NCBI GenBank assembly: GCA_963806015.1
Contig: CAWDWM010000005.1
Location: forward strand, 248,001-312,000
Direction: 5' to 3'
Origin: JAOPZW01 sp963806015
Lineage (GTDB): Bacteria > Actinomycetota > Thermoleophilia > Solirubrobacterales > Solirubrobacteraceae
Length of the DNA stretch: 64,000 nt
Every line of letters starts with the position of its first letter. The stretch's first letter is position 1. The notes under the pieces are model-generated. The model ran no database searches, had not been told where the DNA came from, and was given only the letters and a program-made list of their open reading frames with translations. Shown here piece by piece: positions 8,371 through 16,116 of this stretch. Both the position numbers and the translations under genes were made by a program.

Positions 8371-9314
8371 CCCGCCCGCGCGCGCTCGTCGCGCTCGTGG
8401 CCGTGACGGCCGCGCTGGCCGCCGTGGGCTGCGGCGGAACCTCGGGCGAAGCCGACTCGCGCCCGCGCTTCAGCGCGATCGACCAGGGCGGGGCGCAATG
8501 GCAGGCGCTGCAGCCGACCCTCGGCGCGAGCTTCGACCAGGACGCCACCAACCCGTGCGTGCGCGGCGCCAAGAGCTGCGTGCCCCTCGTGGTCGCCGAG
8601 ATGCAGCGCCGGCTGGACGTCCTCGCCGGGCAATGCAGCCACCTGGCGCCCTTCGCCCTGATGTACCTGCGCGTCACCGCCGGTGTCGAGGAGGCCCAGC
8701 GCCGGGGCGAGCGGTTCCGCGACCTCCCCTATCTCGCCCACCTCGATGCCGTCTTCGCGGGGTACTACTTCCGCGCCTTCGACGCCTGGCGCCAGGGCCG
8801 CGATCGCGATGTCCCCGCGGCGTGGAGGCTCGCGTTCGAGACCGGCGAGCGGCGAGTGGTCAGCGGCATCGGGGACCTCATGCTCGGCATGAACGCGCAC
8901 ATCAGCCGCGACCTGCCGTTCGCGCTGGCGGCCGCGGGTCTCCGGGGCACCGACGGACAGAGCGCCCTGCCCGACTTCGATGCGGTCAACGCCCTGCTCA
9001 ACCGGACCGCGGGCCCGATGATCGACGAGCAGGCACGCCACTTCGACCCGTCGGTGAAGACCTTCACCGCGCCGGTGCTCGGCATCAGCTCGCTCGATCT
9101 CGGCGCGCTGCTGGGGATCTGGCGCACCGAGGCCTACCACAACGCCGAGAAGCTCATCGCCGCGCCGACACCGGCCGCACGGCGCCGCGTCGCCGCGTCG
9201 ATCGAGGCCAACGCGGCCCAGCGCGCGCGCCTGATCCAGGTGGCGACCTCCTACGCGGTGCTCGGTGGCTCGAGCGTGGCGCGCGATCGCTTCTGCGCCG
9301 GCCAGGCCGCCTGA
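8367..9314 (+). CDS. DUF5995 family lipoprotein
   Basis: A 315-residue protein starting inside the stop of the FHA-ABC gene (ATGA overlap), so translationally coupled. The N terminus is a lipoprotein signal with the lipobox AVGC near residue 26. The body carries the DUF5995 pattern: MQRRLDVLAGQC, YLRVT, FRDLPYLAHLDAVFAGYYF and the helical segment GIGDLMLGMNAHISRDLPFA. The family function is unknown. Co-transcription with an FHA-regulated exporter suggests an envelope partner or a processed cargo factor (inference). Confidence 0.85.
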   Translation: MTRPRALVALVAVTAALAAVGCGGTSGEADSRPRFSAIDQGGAQWQALQPTLGASFDQDATNPCVRGAKSCVPLVVAEMQRRLDVLAGQCSHLAPFALMYLRVTAGVEEAQRRGERFRDLPYLAHLDAVFAGYYFRAFDAWRQGRDRDVPAAWRLAFETGERRVVSGIGDLMLGMNAHISRDLPFALAAAGLRGTDGQSALPDFDAVNALLNRTAGPMIDEQARHFDPSVKTFTAPVLGISSLDLGALLGIWRTEAYHNAEKLIAAPTPAARRRVAASIEANAAQRARLIQVATSYAVLGGSSVARDRFCAGQAA

Positions 9315-9330
9315 CACGCAGCGCGCGGGC

Positions 9331-10230
9331 TCACTCGTGGACCGCCTCGAGCGGGCTGCCCGCCGACCTGACGTGCTCGAGCGCGGTCATGTCGTCGGCG
9401 TCGAGCTCGACGTCGGCGGCGGCGAGGTTCTCCTCGAGGTGGACCACCGATGAGGTGCCGGGGATGAGCAGGATGTGCTCGTCGCGGTGCAGCAGCCAGG
9501 CGAGGGCGACCTGCGAGGGCGTGGCGTCCTGCTTGGCGGCGATCCGGGCGATCGCCGGGTCCTCGGCGAGCTTCTGCGGGCCGCCCGTGAAGGCGCTGCC
9601 CAGCGGGAAGAAGGGCACGAAGGTCAGTCCGCGCTCGCGGCAGAGCTCGAGCACGTCCTCGTTGGAGCGGTCGAGCACCGAGTACTGGTTCTGGACGCCG
9701 GCGATCGGGACGAGCTCGAGCGCCTCCTCCAGCTGCGCGCCGGTGACGTTCGACAGGCCGATGAGCTCGAGCTTGCCCTCACGGCGCAGGTCCTGCAGGG
9801 CGCCGAGCATCTCGGCCAGCGGCGGGGTGTCGCCGCCGTCGAGCAGGCGCAGGTTGACGAGCGTCAGCCGCTCGACGTCGAGCGTTGTGAGGTTGTCCTC
9901 GACGCCGGTGCGCAGCTCGTCCGGGCGCAGTGCGGGCAGCCAGCCGCCCTTCTCGTCGCGGCGGGCCCCGACCTTCGTCACGAGGCGCAGGCCCGCGGGG
10001 TACGGGTGCAGCGCCTCGCGGATGAGCTCGTTGACGACGTCCGGTCCGTAGTACTGCGACGTGTCGATGTGGTCGACGCCGAGCTCGACGGCGCGACGCA
10101 GGACGGCGAGCGCGCCGTTGCGGTCGCGCGGCGGGCCGAACACGCCGGGGCCGGCGAGCTGCATCGCGCCGAAGCCGATCCGGCCGACGTCGTGTGGGCC
10201 GAGCTTGGCGGTGTGTGTCGTGTGGGGCAT
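9331..10230 (-). CDS. Aldo/keto reductase
   Basis: A 299-residue AKR TIM-barrel oxidoreductase. GRIGFGAMQLAG is the N-terminal signature. The catalytic tetrad is visible as Asp/Tyr in HIDTSQYYG, Lys in LVTKVG and His/Asn-region residues in LVNLRLLDGGD. The NADPH-binding C-terminal segment IPGTSSVVHLEENLAA is present. ATG 10230 begins MPHTTHTAK, just before the barrel; upstream in-frame sequence has no domain. It is divergent from an MmyB-type regulator with a 49-base gap, a common regulator/AKR pairing in actinobacteria. Confidence 0.92.
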   Translation of the reverse strand: MPHTTHTAKLGPHDVGRIGFGAMQLAGPGVFGPPRDRNGALAVLRRAVELGVDHIDTSQYYGPDVVNELIREALHPYPAGLRLVTKVGARRDEKGGWLPALRPDELRTGVEDNLTTLDVERLTLVNLRLLDGGDTPPLAEMLGALQDLRREGKLELIGLSNVTGAQLEEALELVPIAGVQNQYSVLDRSNEDVLELCRERGLTFVPFFPLGSAFTGGPQKLAEDPAIARIAAKQDATPSQVALAWLLHRDEHILLIPGTSSVVHLEENLAAADVELDADDMTALEHVRSAGSPLEAVHE

Positions 10231-10279
10231 GCACCAAGGGTGCGCTACGGTCGGTTGCCTCACAAGAAGGGCATCGATC

Positions 10280-11122
10280 GTGGGACTCGCACCACCACCC
10301 TCGCAAGAGCGCCGCTCGGAGCTCACCGACTTCCTCAGGAACCGGCGCGCGCAGCTGACGCCGCAGGACGTCGGCCTTCCCGCGAACGGGCGACGGCGCA
10401 CGCCCGGCCTGCGCCGCGAGGAGGTCGCACAGCTCGCGGGGGTCGGGCTGTCCTGGTACACGTGGCTCGAGCAGGGCCGCGACATCAAGCCGTCCGCGCA
10501 GGTGCTCGACGCACTCGCCCGGGTCCTGCGCCTCGACACCGCCGAGCGCGCGCACCTCTTCCACCTCGCGCGCGTCGAGCTGCCGCTCCCCGCCGGCGAC
10601 TACCCCCGGGAAGCGCCGCCCGACCTCGCCCACTTCGTCGAGCGCGTCGCGCCGTATCCCGCCTACCTGATCGGGCCGCGCACCGACGTCCTGGCGTGGA
10701 ACGCCGCCGCGACGGCGATGCTCGGCGAGCCGACGCGCGCGCCGGACGGACGGCAGAACCTCCTGTGGTGGCTCTTCACGAGCGCCGAGCCGCTCACCGA
10801 GCAGCGCCGCGCGACGGCCCGCAGCACGCTCGCGCGCTTCCGCGCCGAGCAGGCGCGGCGCATCGGCGACCCCGACTTCGCCGCGCTGGTCGACGCGCTC
10901 GACGAGGCCAGCGAGCAGTTCCGCGCGTGGTGGCCGCGCCACGAGGTGCTCACCGAGCAGCTGGGTACGAAGGTCGTCGAGCATCCGCGCGTCGGGCCCC
11001 TCGTGCTGCACCACCTGCAATCCGCTCCGACCAGCCACCCTGACCTGCGCCTCATCCAGTTCGCGCCCGCCGACGAAGCGACGCGGGACGCGCTCACTCG
11101 CCTGGTCGCCGCAGGTCGGTGA
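10280..11122 (+). CDS. XRE/MmyB-type transcriptional regulator
   Basis: A 280-residue regulator. The N-terminal HTH includes RRTPGLRREEVAQLAGVGLS (about residues 34-53) followed by WYTWLEQGRDIKPS. The C-terminal MmyB-like ligand-binding domain starts at AYLIGPRTDVLAWNAAA and carries the WWLFTS and HPRVGPLVLHH-type segments. I chose GTG 10280 because AGAAGG (10265-10270) is spaced nine bases away. It is divergent from the aldo/keto reductase and probably represses or senses for it. Its last 29 bases overlap the end of the convergent catalase-like gene. Confidence 0.9.
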   Translation: MGLAPPPSQERRSELTDFLRNRRAQLTPQDVGLPANGRRRTPGLRREEVAQLAGVGLSWYTWLEQGRDIKPSAQVLDALARVLRLDTAERAHLFHLARVELPLPAGDYPREAPPDLAHFVERVAPYPAYLIGPRTDVLAWNAAATAMLGEPTRAPDGRQNLLWWLFTSAEPLTEQRRATARSTLARFRAEQARRIGDPDFAALVDALDEASEQFRAWWPRHEVLTEQLGTKVVEHPRVGPLVLHHLQSAPTSHPDLRLIQFAPADEATRDALTRLVAAGR

Positions 11123-12071
11123 TCGGCTTGAGCTCGCGCGTCCGCGCCGCGTGAGAGGCGCTGTAGACGGCCGACCGGAAGGCCAGCAGGGGATCATCGG
11201 AGCACTCGATGCCGGCGGGGACGTTGGTCGGGTCGAAGACCATGCCGTCGACGACGTCCTGGTCGGGGTGCTCCGCGGTCAGCGTCAGCGTGCCGGCGTG
11301 GATCCTCGGGCGCGACGCGGGCCAGGCCAGCAGCTGATCGTGGGTCGGATCGCCGTCCTGCGCCAGCTCGAACGACAGCTCCCACCGGACCGGTTCCCGC
11401 GCCACGCGCTGGCGCATCTCCTCGACGAGGAACTGCGGCGGCCACTGCGCGGCCTCCTCCTCGGTGATGGTGCGATCGTCGGCCATCGTCGCGATCCAGT
11501 GGTAGCGGAAGGCCTGCCGGCGGCCGTCGGCGTCGACCAGGTGGTAGGCGTGCAGGCCGTGGAAGTCCGCCGCCGCGAAGCTGCGGATCGGCGGGTGGCC
11601 GACCAGCGCTCGCAGTCCCGGCACGGTGCGGCGATGGCGCACCACGAAGGCCAGCAGCCGCAACGGGTTCAGGCGCCCGCGCGCGTTGCGCCGCTGGGCG
11701 CCGGTCACCGCGATGAACTCCTGCGGGGTCCCGGCCGGGAACGCGGTCAGGTTGGGCGCCGCCCACGTCGCGTGCCCGCCCGAAGGCAGCGCGAACTGGA
11801 CCCCCAGCCCGAGGGTCGCCCCTCGGCGGGCGGACTGCAGATCCGGGGCGTAGGGACTACCCGCGCCGTTGGACAACCGCACGACCACCGCGACCCGGTC
11901 GCCCTGCAGGTGCTCGGCCACCGTCAGCCCGGCCGCCGCCCGCGTCGCCTCGAAGTGGCCCACGAAGCCATGTCCGTGCGCGTGGGCCCGGCGGTAGCCC
12001 GGCACCGCCCCCGTGTACTTCTCCATCGCGGCCATCGCCGCCGCCACCGCTGCCGGGTCGTGATCGCTCAT
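11094..12071 (-). CDS. Catalase-like heme peroxidase (SrpA family)
   Basis: A 325-residue mini-catalase. The distal-histidine motif RRAHAHGHGFVGHF is near residues 25-38. The proximal heme segment is near the C terminus: PAGIECSDDPLLAFRSAVYS, with Tyr as heme ligand and Arg four residues before. It lacks the NADPH-binding and flavodoxin domains of full catalases. Family members act as organic peroxide-dependent peroxidases. It starts 13 bases after the NAD kinase stop, so the two probably share a transcript linking NADP supply and peroxide defence (inference). Confidence 0.85.
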   Translation of the reverse strand: MSDHDPAAVAAAMAAMEKYTGAVPGYRRAHAHGHGFVGHFEATRAAAGLTVAEHLQGDRVAVVVRLSNGAGSPYAPDLQSARRGATLGLGVQFALPSGGHATWAAPNLTAFPAGTPQEFIAVTGAQRRNARGRLNPLRLLAFVVRHRRTVPGLRALVGHPPIRSFAAADFHGLHAYHLVDADGRRQAFRYHWIATMADDRTITEEEAAQWPPQFLVEEMRQRVAREPVRWELSFELAQDGDPTHDQLLAWPASRPRIHAGTLTLTAEHPDQDVVDGMVFDPTNVPAGIECSDDPLLAFRSAVYSASHAARTRELKPITDLRRPGE

Positions 12072-12084
12072 CGGCTGCTCAGTA

Positions 12085-12921
12085 TCAGAGCCGGGTGGCC
12101 AGGTCGTGGTAGAAGGTCCGCGGGCGCGTGCGCACGAGCCGCGCCTTGCGCGCGGCCGCGCGGATCTCGAGCGCCGCGGGCGCGGGCATGGCATGCGTCT
12201 CGCGGCCGTCGATCTCGATGCTCAGCGGGGCGCTCTGGGGCTCGAGCTCGACCCGCACGGTCTCGCTGCCGTCGACCACGAGCGAGCGCAGGGGGGTCCC
12301 CTGCGAGGCCAGCGGCGTGATGACGATGGCGTCCAGTGACGGTGCCACCGCCGGGCCACCGGCACCGACCGTGTAGGCCGTCGAGCCCGTGGGCGACGCG
12401 ATGACGACGCCGTCGCCATTGAGCACCAGCAGGGCCTCGCCGGCGACCATCACCCGCAGCCGGGCCAGGCCGAAGCCCGGCAGCCGCGCGACCACCACAT
12501 CGTTGAACGCGATCACCCGGTGGCCGGGCTCGCCCTGGATCTCGGCGACCAGCGCCGTGCGCTCGTCGAGCAGCGCCTCGCCACGGGCCAGGCGCTCCAG
12601 CGCGGGACCCAGCTCGTCGCCGTGGATGTCGGCCAGGAAGCCGACGTGACCGAAGTTGACTCCCAGCACGGCGGCATGCTCGACCATCGCCACCTGCAGC
12701 GCGCGCAGGATGGTGCCGTCACCGCCGAGCGCGATGACGAGCCGGCAGCCCGGGTCGAGGCCGGCGGGCTCGGCGCTCGTTCCCAGGTCGACGACCTCAA
12801 CGCCGTGCTGCGACGCCCACGCCTGGATCGTCAGCAGCTGCGCCGCGCACGCGCTGGCCGACTGGGCGAGCACGCCCACCGGCCCGGTGCCCGTGGGCGA
12901 TGCCAGAATGAACGGCTCCAT
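12085..12921 (-). CDS. nadK: NAD kinase
   Basis: A 278-residue ATP-NAD kinase. GGDGTILRA (about residues 65-73) is the diagnostic GGDG motif and FNDVVVARL matches the conserved (F)NE/D motif. NGDGVVIASPTGSTAYTVGA is the nicotinamide/substrate loop, and FYHDLATRL is the C-terminal helix. It phosphorylates NAD to NADP in the cytoplasm. I start at ATG 12921 (MEPFIL); an upstream in-frame start at 12966 would add a non-conserved leader. It is divergent from the CDF transporter. Confidence 0.93.
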   Translation of the reverse strand: MEPFILASPTGTGPVGVLAQSASACAAQLLTIQAWASQHGVEVVDLGTSAEPAGLDPGCRLVIALGGDGTILRALQVAMVEHAAVLGVNFGHVGFLADIHGDELGPALERLARGEALLDERTALVAEIQGEPGHRVIAFNDVVVARLPGFGLARLRVMVAGEALLVLNGDGVVIASPTGSTAYTVGAGGPAVAPSLDAIVITPLASQGTPLRSLVVDGSETVRVELEPQSAPLSIEIDGRETHAMPAPAALEIRAAARKARLVRTRPRTFYHDLATRL

Positions 12922-12982
12922 GCTCCGCGGAGCGTTGCAGGCGGGGGACGTCGGCGCCTGCACCACCTCCTACCCTCAAGCG

Positions 12983-14395
12983 ATGGCCGCACACGACCCG
13001 CTCGTCTCGCCGGGCCCGCAGAGCACGGCGAACGCCGTGGGCCAAGCGCGGACGGCGCTGTTCTCGATCGCCGCGGCCGCGCTGCTGGTGGTCCTCAAGC
13101 TCGGGACCGGCCTGCTCACCGGCAGCCTCGGCCTCGTGTCCGCGGGCATCGAGTCGTCCGGCGACGTCATCGCAGCGGTCCTGACCTTTCTCGCCATCCG
13201 CCTGGGTGGGCGCCCTCCCGACGCGGATCACCCCTATGGGCACCGCCGCGCGGAGAACCTCGGAGCGCTCGGGGAGGCCGCCATCCTCACCGGGGGCGGC
13301 GTGTTCATCGTCGTCGAGGCCATCAAGCGGCTCACGCAGGGCGCCGAGTCGCTCGACGGTGGCTGGTACGTCTTCGCCGTCATCGCCGTGGCGCTGATCG
13401 TCGACGTCTCCCGGGTCGTGATCTCGGCAGGCACGGCGCGCAGGTACCGCTCGGCGGCATTGCGCTCCAACGCGTTTCACTTCGCGGGCGACATGGCGGG
13501 CTCGCTCGCGGTCCTCTGCGGGCTCGTCGCCGTCGCCGCCGGGTTGCCGGCCGGCGACGCGATCGCGGCCCTCGTCGTGGCCTGCATCATCTTCGCAGCC
13601 GCCGGGCGGCTCATCTACGAGAACGCGCGCGTGCTGATGGACACCGTGCCCAGCGACGCCCAGGCTCGCGCCGAGCAGGCCATCAACGGCCTCGGCGAGG
13701 CGGTCGACCTGCGCCGCCTGCGCCTGCGCGAGTCCGGCGGGCACTACTTCGCCGACGCGGTGGTGACGGTCCCACCGGGCCAGGCCATCGTCGAGGGGCA
13801 CGGCACCGCCGATGCGATCGAGGCCGCCGTCCGCGACGCGCTGCCCGACACCGACGTGGTGGTGCACCTCGAACCGCGACGCGACGGCCTCGACCTCCGT
13901 GACCGCACGCTGGCGGTCGCGCTGACCGAGCCGCTCGTCCGCGAGGCCCACGACATCACCATCTACGAGCACGACGGCCAGGTCAGCATCTCGTTGCATC
14001 TCAAGCTCGCCCCGGAGGTCTCGGTGGGCGAGGCACACGACGTCGCCGAGCGCGTGGAGGCCGCACTGCGCGACGAGCCCGGCGTGGACGAGGTGCTCAC
14101 GCATCTGGAGCCGCTCGAGCAGCCCGTCGCCGCCCGTCCCGATGACGGGAGCACCGCACGCGACGAGGCGCAGCGCCGGCGCATCATCCAGGTCGCGCTC
14201 GCGCGCACCGGACAGCCGCCGCGGGAGCTGAGCCTGCTGCATGCCGACGGTGGCCTGGTCGTCTTCGTGTCCGTCGCCGTCCCGGCCGATATGACGCTGC
14301 CCGCCGCACACGAGCTGGCCAGCCGCCTCGAAGACGAGATCCGCGAGGGCGAGCCGCACATGCAGGACGTGGTCGTCCACACCGAGCCCGGCTAG
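12983..14395 (+). CDS. Cation diffusion facilitator with three tandem C-terminal domains
   Basis: A 470-residue CDF metal transporter. Six membrane segments lie in residues about 20-200. HPYGHRRAE is the cytosolic loop signature. Metal-site residues are in SAGIESSGDVIAA (Glu/Asp replacing the usual Asp-x3-His...Asp pattern) and NAFHFAGDMAG (His-x3-Asp). After the first ZT-dimer-like domain (about 205-300) there are two further related segments (about 300-380 and 395-470). Each has alternating strands, an AHDVAERVE or AHELASRLE helix and a final VxxHxEP strand. Most CDFs have one such domain. The metal is not predictable, since the first site deviates. Confidence 0.88.
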   Translation: MAAHDPLVSPGPQSTANAVGQARTALFSIAAAALLVVLKLGTGLLTGSLGLVSAGIESSGDVIAAVLTFLAIRLGGRPPDADHPYGHRRAENLGALGEAAILTGGGVFIVVEAIKRLTQGAESLDGGWYVFAVIAVALIVDVSRVVISAGTARRYRSAALRSNAFHFAGDMAGSLAVLCGLVAVAAGLPAGDAIAALVVACIIFAAAGRLIYENARVLMDTVPSDAQARAEQAINGLGEAVDLRRLRLRESGGHYFADAVVTVPPGQAIVEGHGTADAIEAAVRDALPDTDVVVHLEPRRDGLDLRDRTLAVALTEPLVREAHDITIYEHDGQVSISLHLKLAPEVSVGEAHDVAERVEAALRDEPGVDEVLTHLEPLEQPVAARPDDGSTARDEAQRRRIIQVALARTGQPPRELSLLHADGGLVVFVSVAVPADMTLPAAHELASRLEDEIREGEPHMQDVVVHTEPG

Positions 14396-14481
14396 ATGCG
14401 CGCCGGATCCCTGGCCAGGTAGCCGGCCCCCGCCAGCCCGCGCCCATTCGCCACGCAGCCCGGGCGAGCGTGGGCTGACAG

Positions 14482-15071
14482 TCAGGAACGCGTGCCCACG
14501 GCGAGCAGGTACGTATCGTGCGAACACCGAGTCGCTGTACTCGGCTTCGACGAGGTCGAAGCCGGCGCGCTCGATCATCGGCTCCAGCAGCCAGGTGAAG
14601 GTCGAGTGCTCGTCGCGGACGTGTTCGGCCAGCTCGGCGCGGGTCCAGCCGCGCTCGACGTCGGCGGCCATGGTCTGCGCGATCCACGCCTCGATGTGGC
14701 GGTCGGCGTCGCCCGGCTCGAAGCTGTAGACGACATCCCAAAGGCGCAGCATGCCGCCGCTGCCCAGCATGCCGGCCATCCGGCTCAGGGCGATCGCCTT
14801 CCAGAAGTCGGGCAGGTGGTGCAGCGCATAACGGCTGTAGACGAGGTCGGCCGGCGCACCGGCGTGCTCGTAGGTCAGGAACCCCGCGTGGACGACCTCG
14901 ACGTTCCTCGCGACGACGCCATCGAGCTTGTCGGCCAGCCGCTCCAGCATCAGCGCGGACACGTCGACCGTCCTCCTTGGCGTCATAGCGGCGCGTGCGC
15001 TGCTCGTCGAAGTGCTCGCGCCCGGCGTGGATCGTCTCCTCGAGCCACCAGGAGCCGGGGTCGCGTGACAT
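14482..15071 (-). pseudogene. SAM-dependent methyltransferase, inactivated by internal deletion
   Basis: The first frame reads MSRDPGSWWLEETIHAGREH...RYDAKE, the usual N terminus of a class I methyltransferase. At about 14965-14980 it breaks, and a second frame resumes at VDVSALMLERL and runs through VEVVHAGFLTYEH, YSRYALHHLPDFWKA and DEHSTFTWLLEPMIERAGF. The roughly 40-50 residues that normally carry the SAM motif I (DLGAGTG type) are missing. Near 14508 a duplicated TACGTAC shifts frame again before the likely end YLLAVGTRS at 14482. The start overlaps the tetR stop (TGATG), showing former co-transcription with it. Confidence 0.75.
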
Positions 15072-15622
15072 CAGGCCTCCAGTCGCCGCAACGCCAGCTT
15101 CAGCACGTCCGCGCGACTGCGCGTGCCGTGGTCGGCGGCGATGAAGTGGTTGCCGATCCACAGCGAGTAGCAGACCAGGCAGCGGGCCTCGACGTCGTCC
15201 TCGTCGTCGCAGAAGGCGCCGAACAACGAGCGCACATAGGCCATGCGCCGGTTGTCCACGCGGCGCAGCCGAGCGGCCACCGCCGGCTCGCGCCGGGCCC
15301 AGTCGCGGACCGCGAGGTCGATCCTCAGCGGCTCGTCGCTGGAGGCGGCGAACGCCGACAGCCGTCGCAGCTTGGCCCTGGCGTCGCCGCCCTCGCTCTC
15401 GATGCGCTCGATCACCTCGTCGACGCCCGCCCGTTCCCACGAGTCGAGGATCTCCTGCAGCAGCGCGCGCCGGTCCGCGAAGTGCCAGTAGAAGCCGCCC
15501 CGCGTGACGCCGAGCGCCTGCGCCAGCAGCTCGATCCGGACGGCGTCGGGGCCGCCGGCGGCGAGCGCCCGCAGCCCCTCCTCGATCCAGCTGCTGCGCG
15601 GCGTGCGGGTCGGCGCCGACAT
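15071..15622 (-). CDS. TetR-family transcriptional regulator
   Basis: A 183-residue TetR regulator. The N-terminal HTH spans about residues 10-55 with IELLAQALGVTRGGFYWHFADRRALL, the hallmark recognition helix. The C-terminal all-helical domain binds an unknown ligand. It is divergent from a small membrane-protein gene, with 101 bases between starts. That gap holds a perfect 32-bp palindrome and a TTGACA promoter facing the membrane gene. The overlapping downstream methyltransferase gene is broken. Confidence 0.92.
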   Translation of the reverse strand: MSAPTRTPRSSWIEEGLRALAAGGPDAVRIELLAQALGVTRGGFYWHFADRRALLQEILDSWERAGVDEVIERIESEGGDARAKLRRLSAFAASSDEPLRIDLAVRDWARREPAVAARLRRVDNRRMAYVRSLFGAFCDDEDDVEARCLVCYSLWIGNHFIAADHGTRSRADVLKLALRRLEA

Positions 15623-15653
15623 CTCGAGCCTCAGTATCGCGTCCGGCCCGCGG

Positions 15654-15683
15654 TTGACAGCGCCGCGGGCGCTGGGCTAGCCT
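15654..15683 (+). promoter_or_regulatory. Promoter of the small membrane protein gene
   Basis: TTGACA (15654-15659), an 18-base spacer, then TAGCCT (15678-15683). The predicted transcription start falls inside the adjacent palindrome, so a bound TetR would block initiation. The -35 is consensus and the -10 moderate. Confidence 0.6.
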
Positions 15684-15712
15684 GCATCCATACACTACTG
15701 TATGGATGCAGG
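15681..15712. promoter_or_regulatory. Perfect 32-bp palindromic TetR operator
   Basis: CCTGCATCCATACA (15681-15694), spacer CTAC, and TGTATGGATGCAGG (15699-15712) form 14-bp perfect arms. The palindrome covers the -10 edge, the likely transcription start and the leader directly before the GGGAGGG ribosome site of the gene at 15724. It sits 59 bases upstream of tetR. TetR regulators commonly bind such arms, so repression of both genes is expected. Confidence 0.8.
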
Positions 15713-15723
15713 GAGGGTCGACC

Positions 15724-16116
15724 ATGAACGTCCCGTTGCTCGCCGCCGGATCCCTCGCCGTCCTCGCCGCCGCCGTCCACGGGGTGGGTGGCGAGGTCCT
15801 CGTGGTGAGAAGGCTCTCGCCCGCGATGCTGCCGTCCAGTCGCTTCGGTGGCCCGCGGATGACCAAGACGATGATCCACGCCACGTGGCACATCACGACC
15901 ATCGCCTTCCTCACCGTCGGAGCCGCGCTCGTGCTGGCAGGCTCAGTCCTGCACGGCGACGCCGCCCGCGGGATCGGCCTGCTCGCCGCCGGCGCGTCGA
16001 CCGGCTTCGCCGCCGTGGCGGCCGGCATGGGGGCCTCGCCCCGATCGCTGCTGCACCACCCCGCCCCCGCCGTGCTCACCGCCACCGCGGTGCTCGCGTG
16101 GTGGGGCGCGCTCTAG
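15724..16116 (+). CDS. Small four-helix membrane protein of unknown function
   Basis: A 130-residue, very hydrophobic protein with four predicted membrane segments: about residues 4-24, 52-72, 79-98 and 108-128. The loop after segment one holds basic and Pro/Gly residues with FGGPRMTKTMIHATWH, where His residues face the second helix. The ribosome site GGGAGGG (15711-15717) fixes ATG 15724. I do not recognise the family. Expression is almost certainly controlled by the divergent TetR protein through the palindrome overlapping its leader, as for drug- or stress-inducible small membrane proteins. Confidence 0.8.
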   Translation: MNVPLLAAGSLAVLAAAVHGVGGEVLVVRRLSPAMLPSSRFGGPRMTKTMIHATWHITTIAFLTVGAALVLAGSVLHGDAARGIGLLAAGASTGFAAVAAGMGASPRSLLHHPAPAVLTATAVLAWWGAL

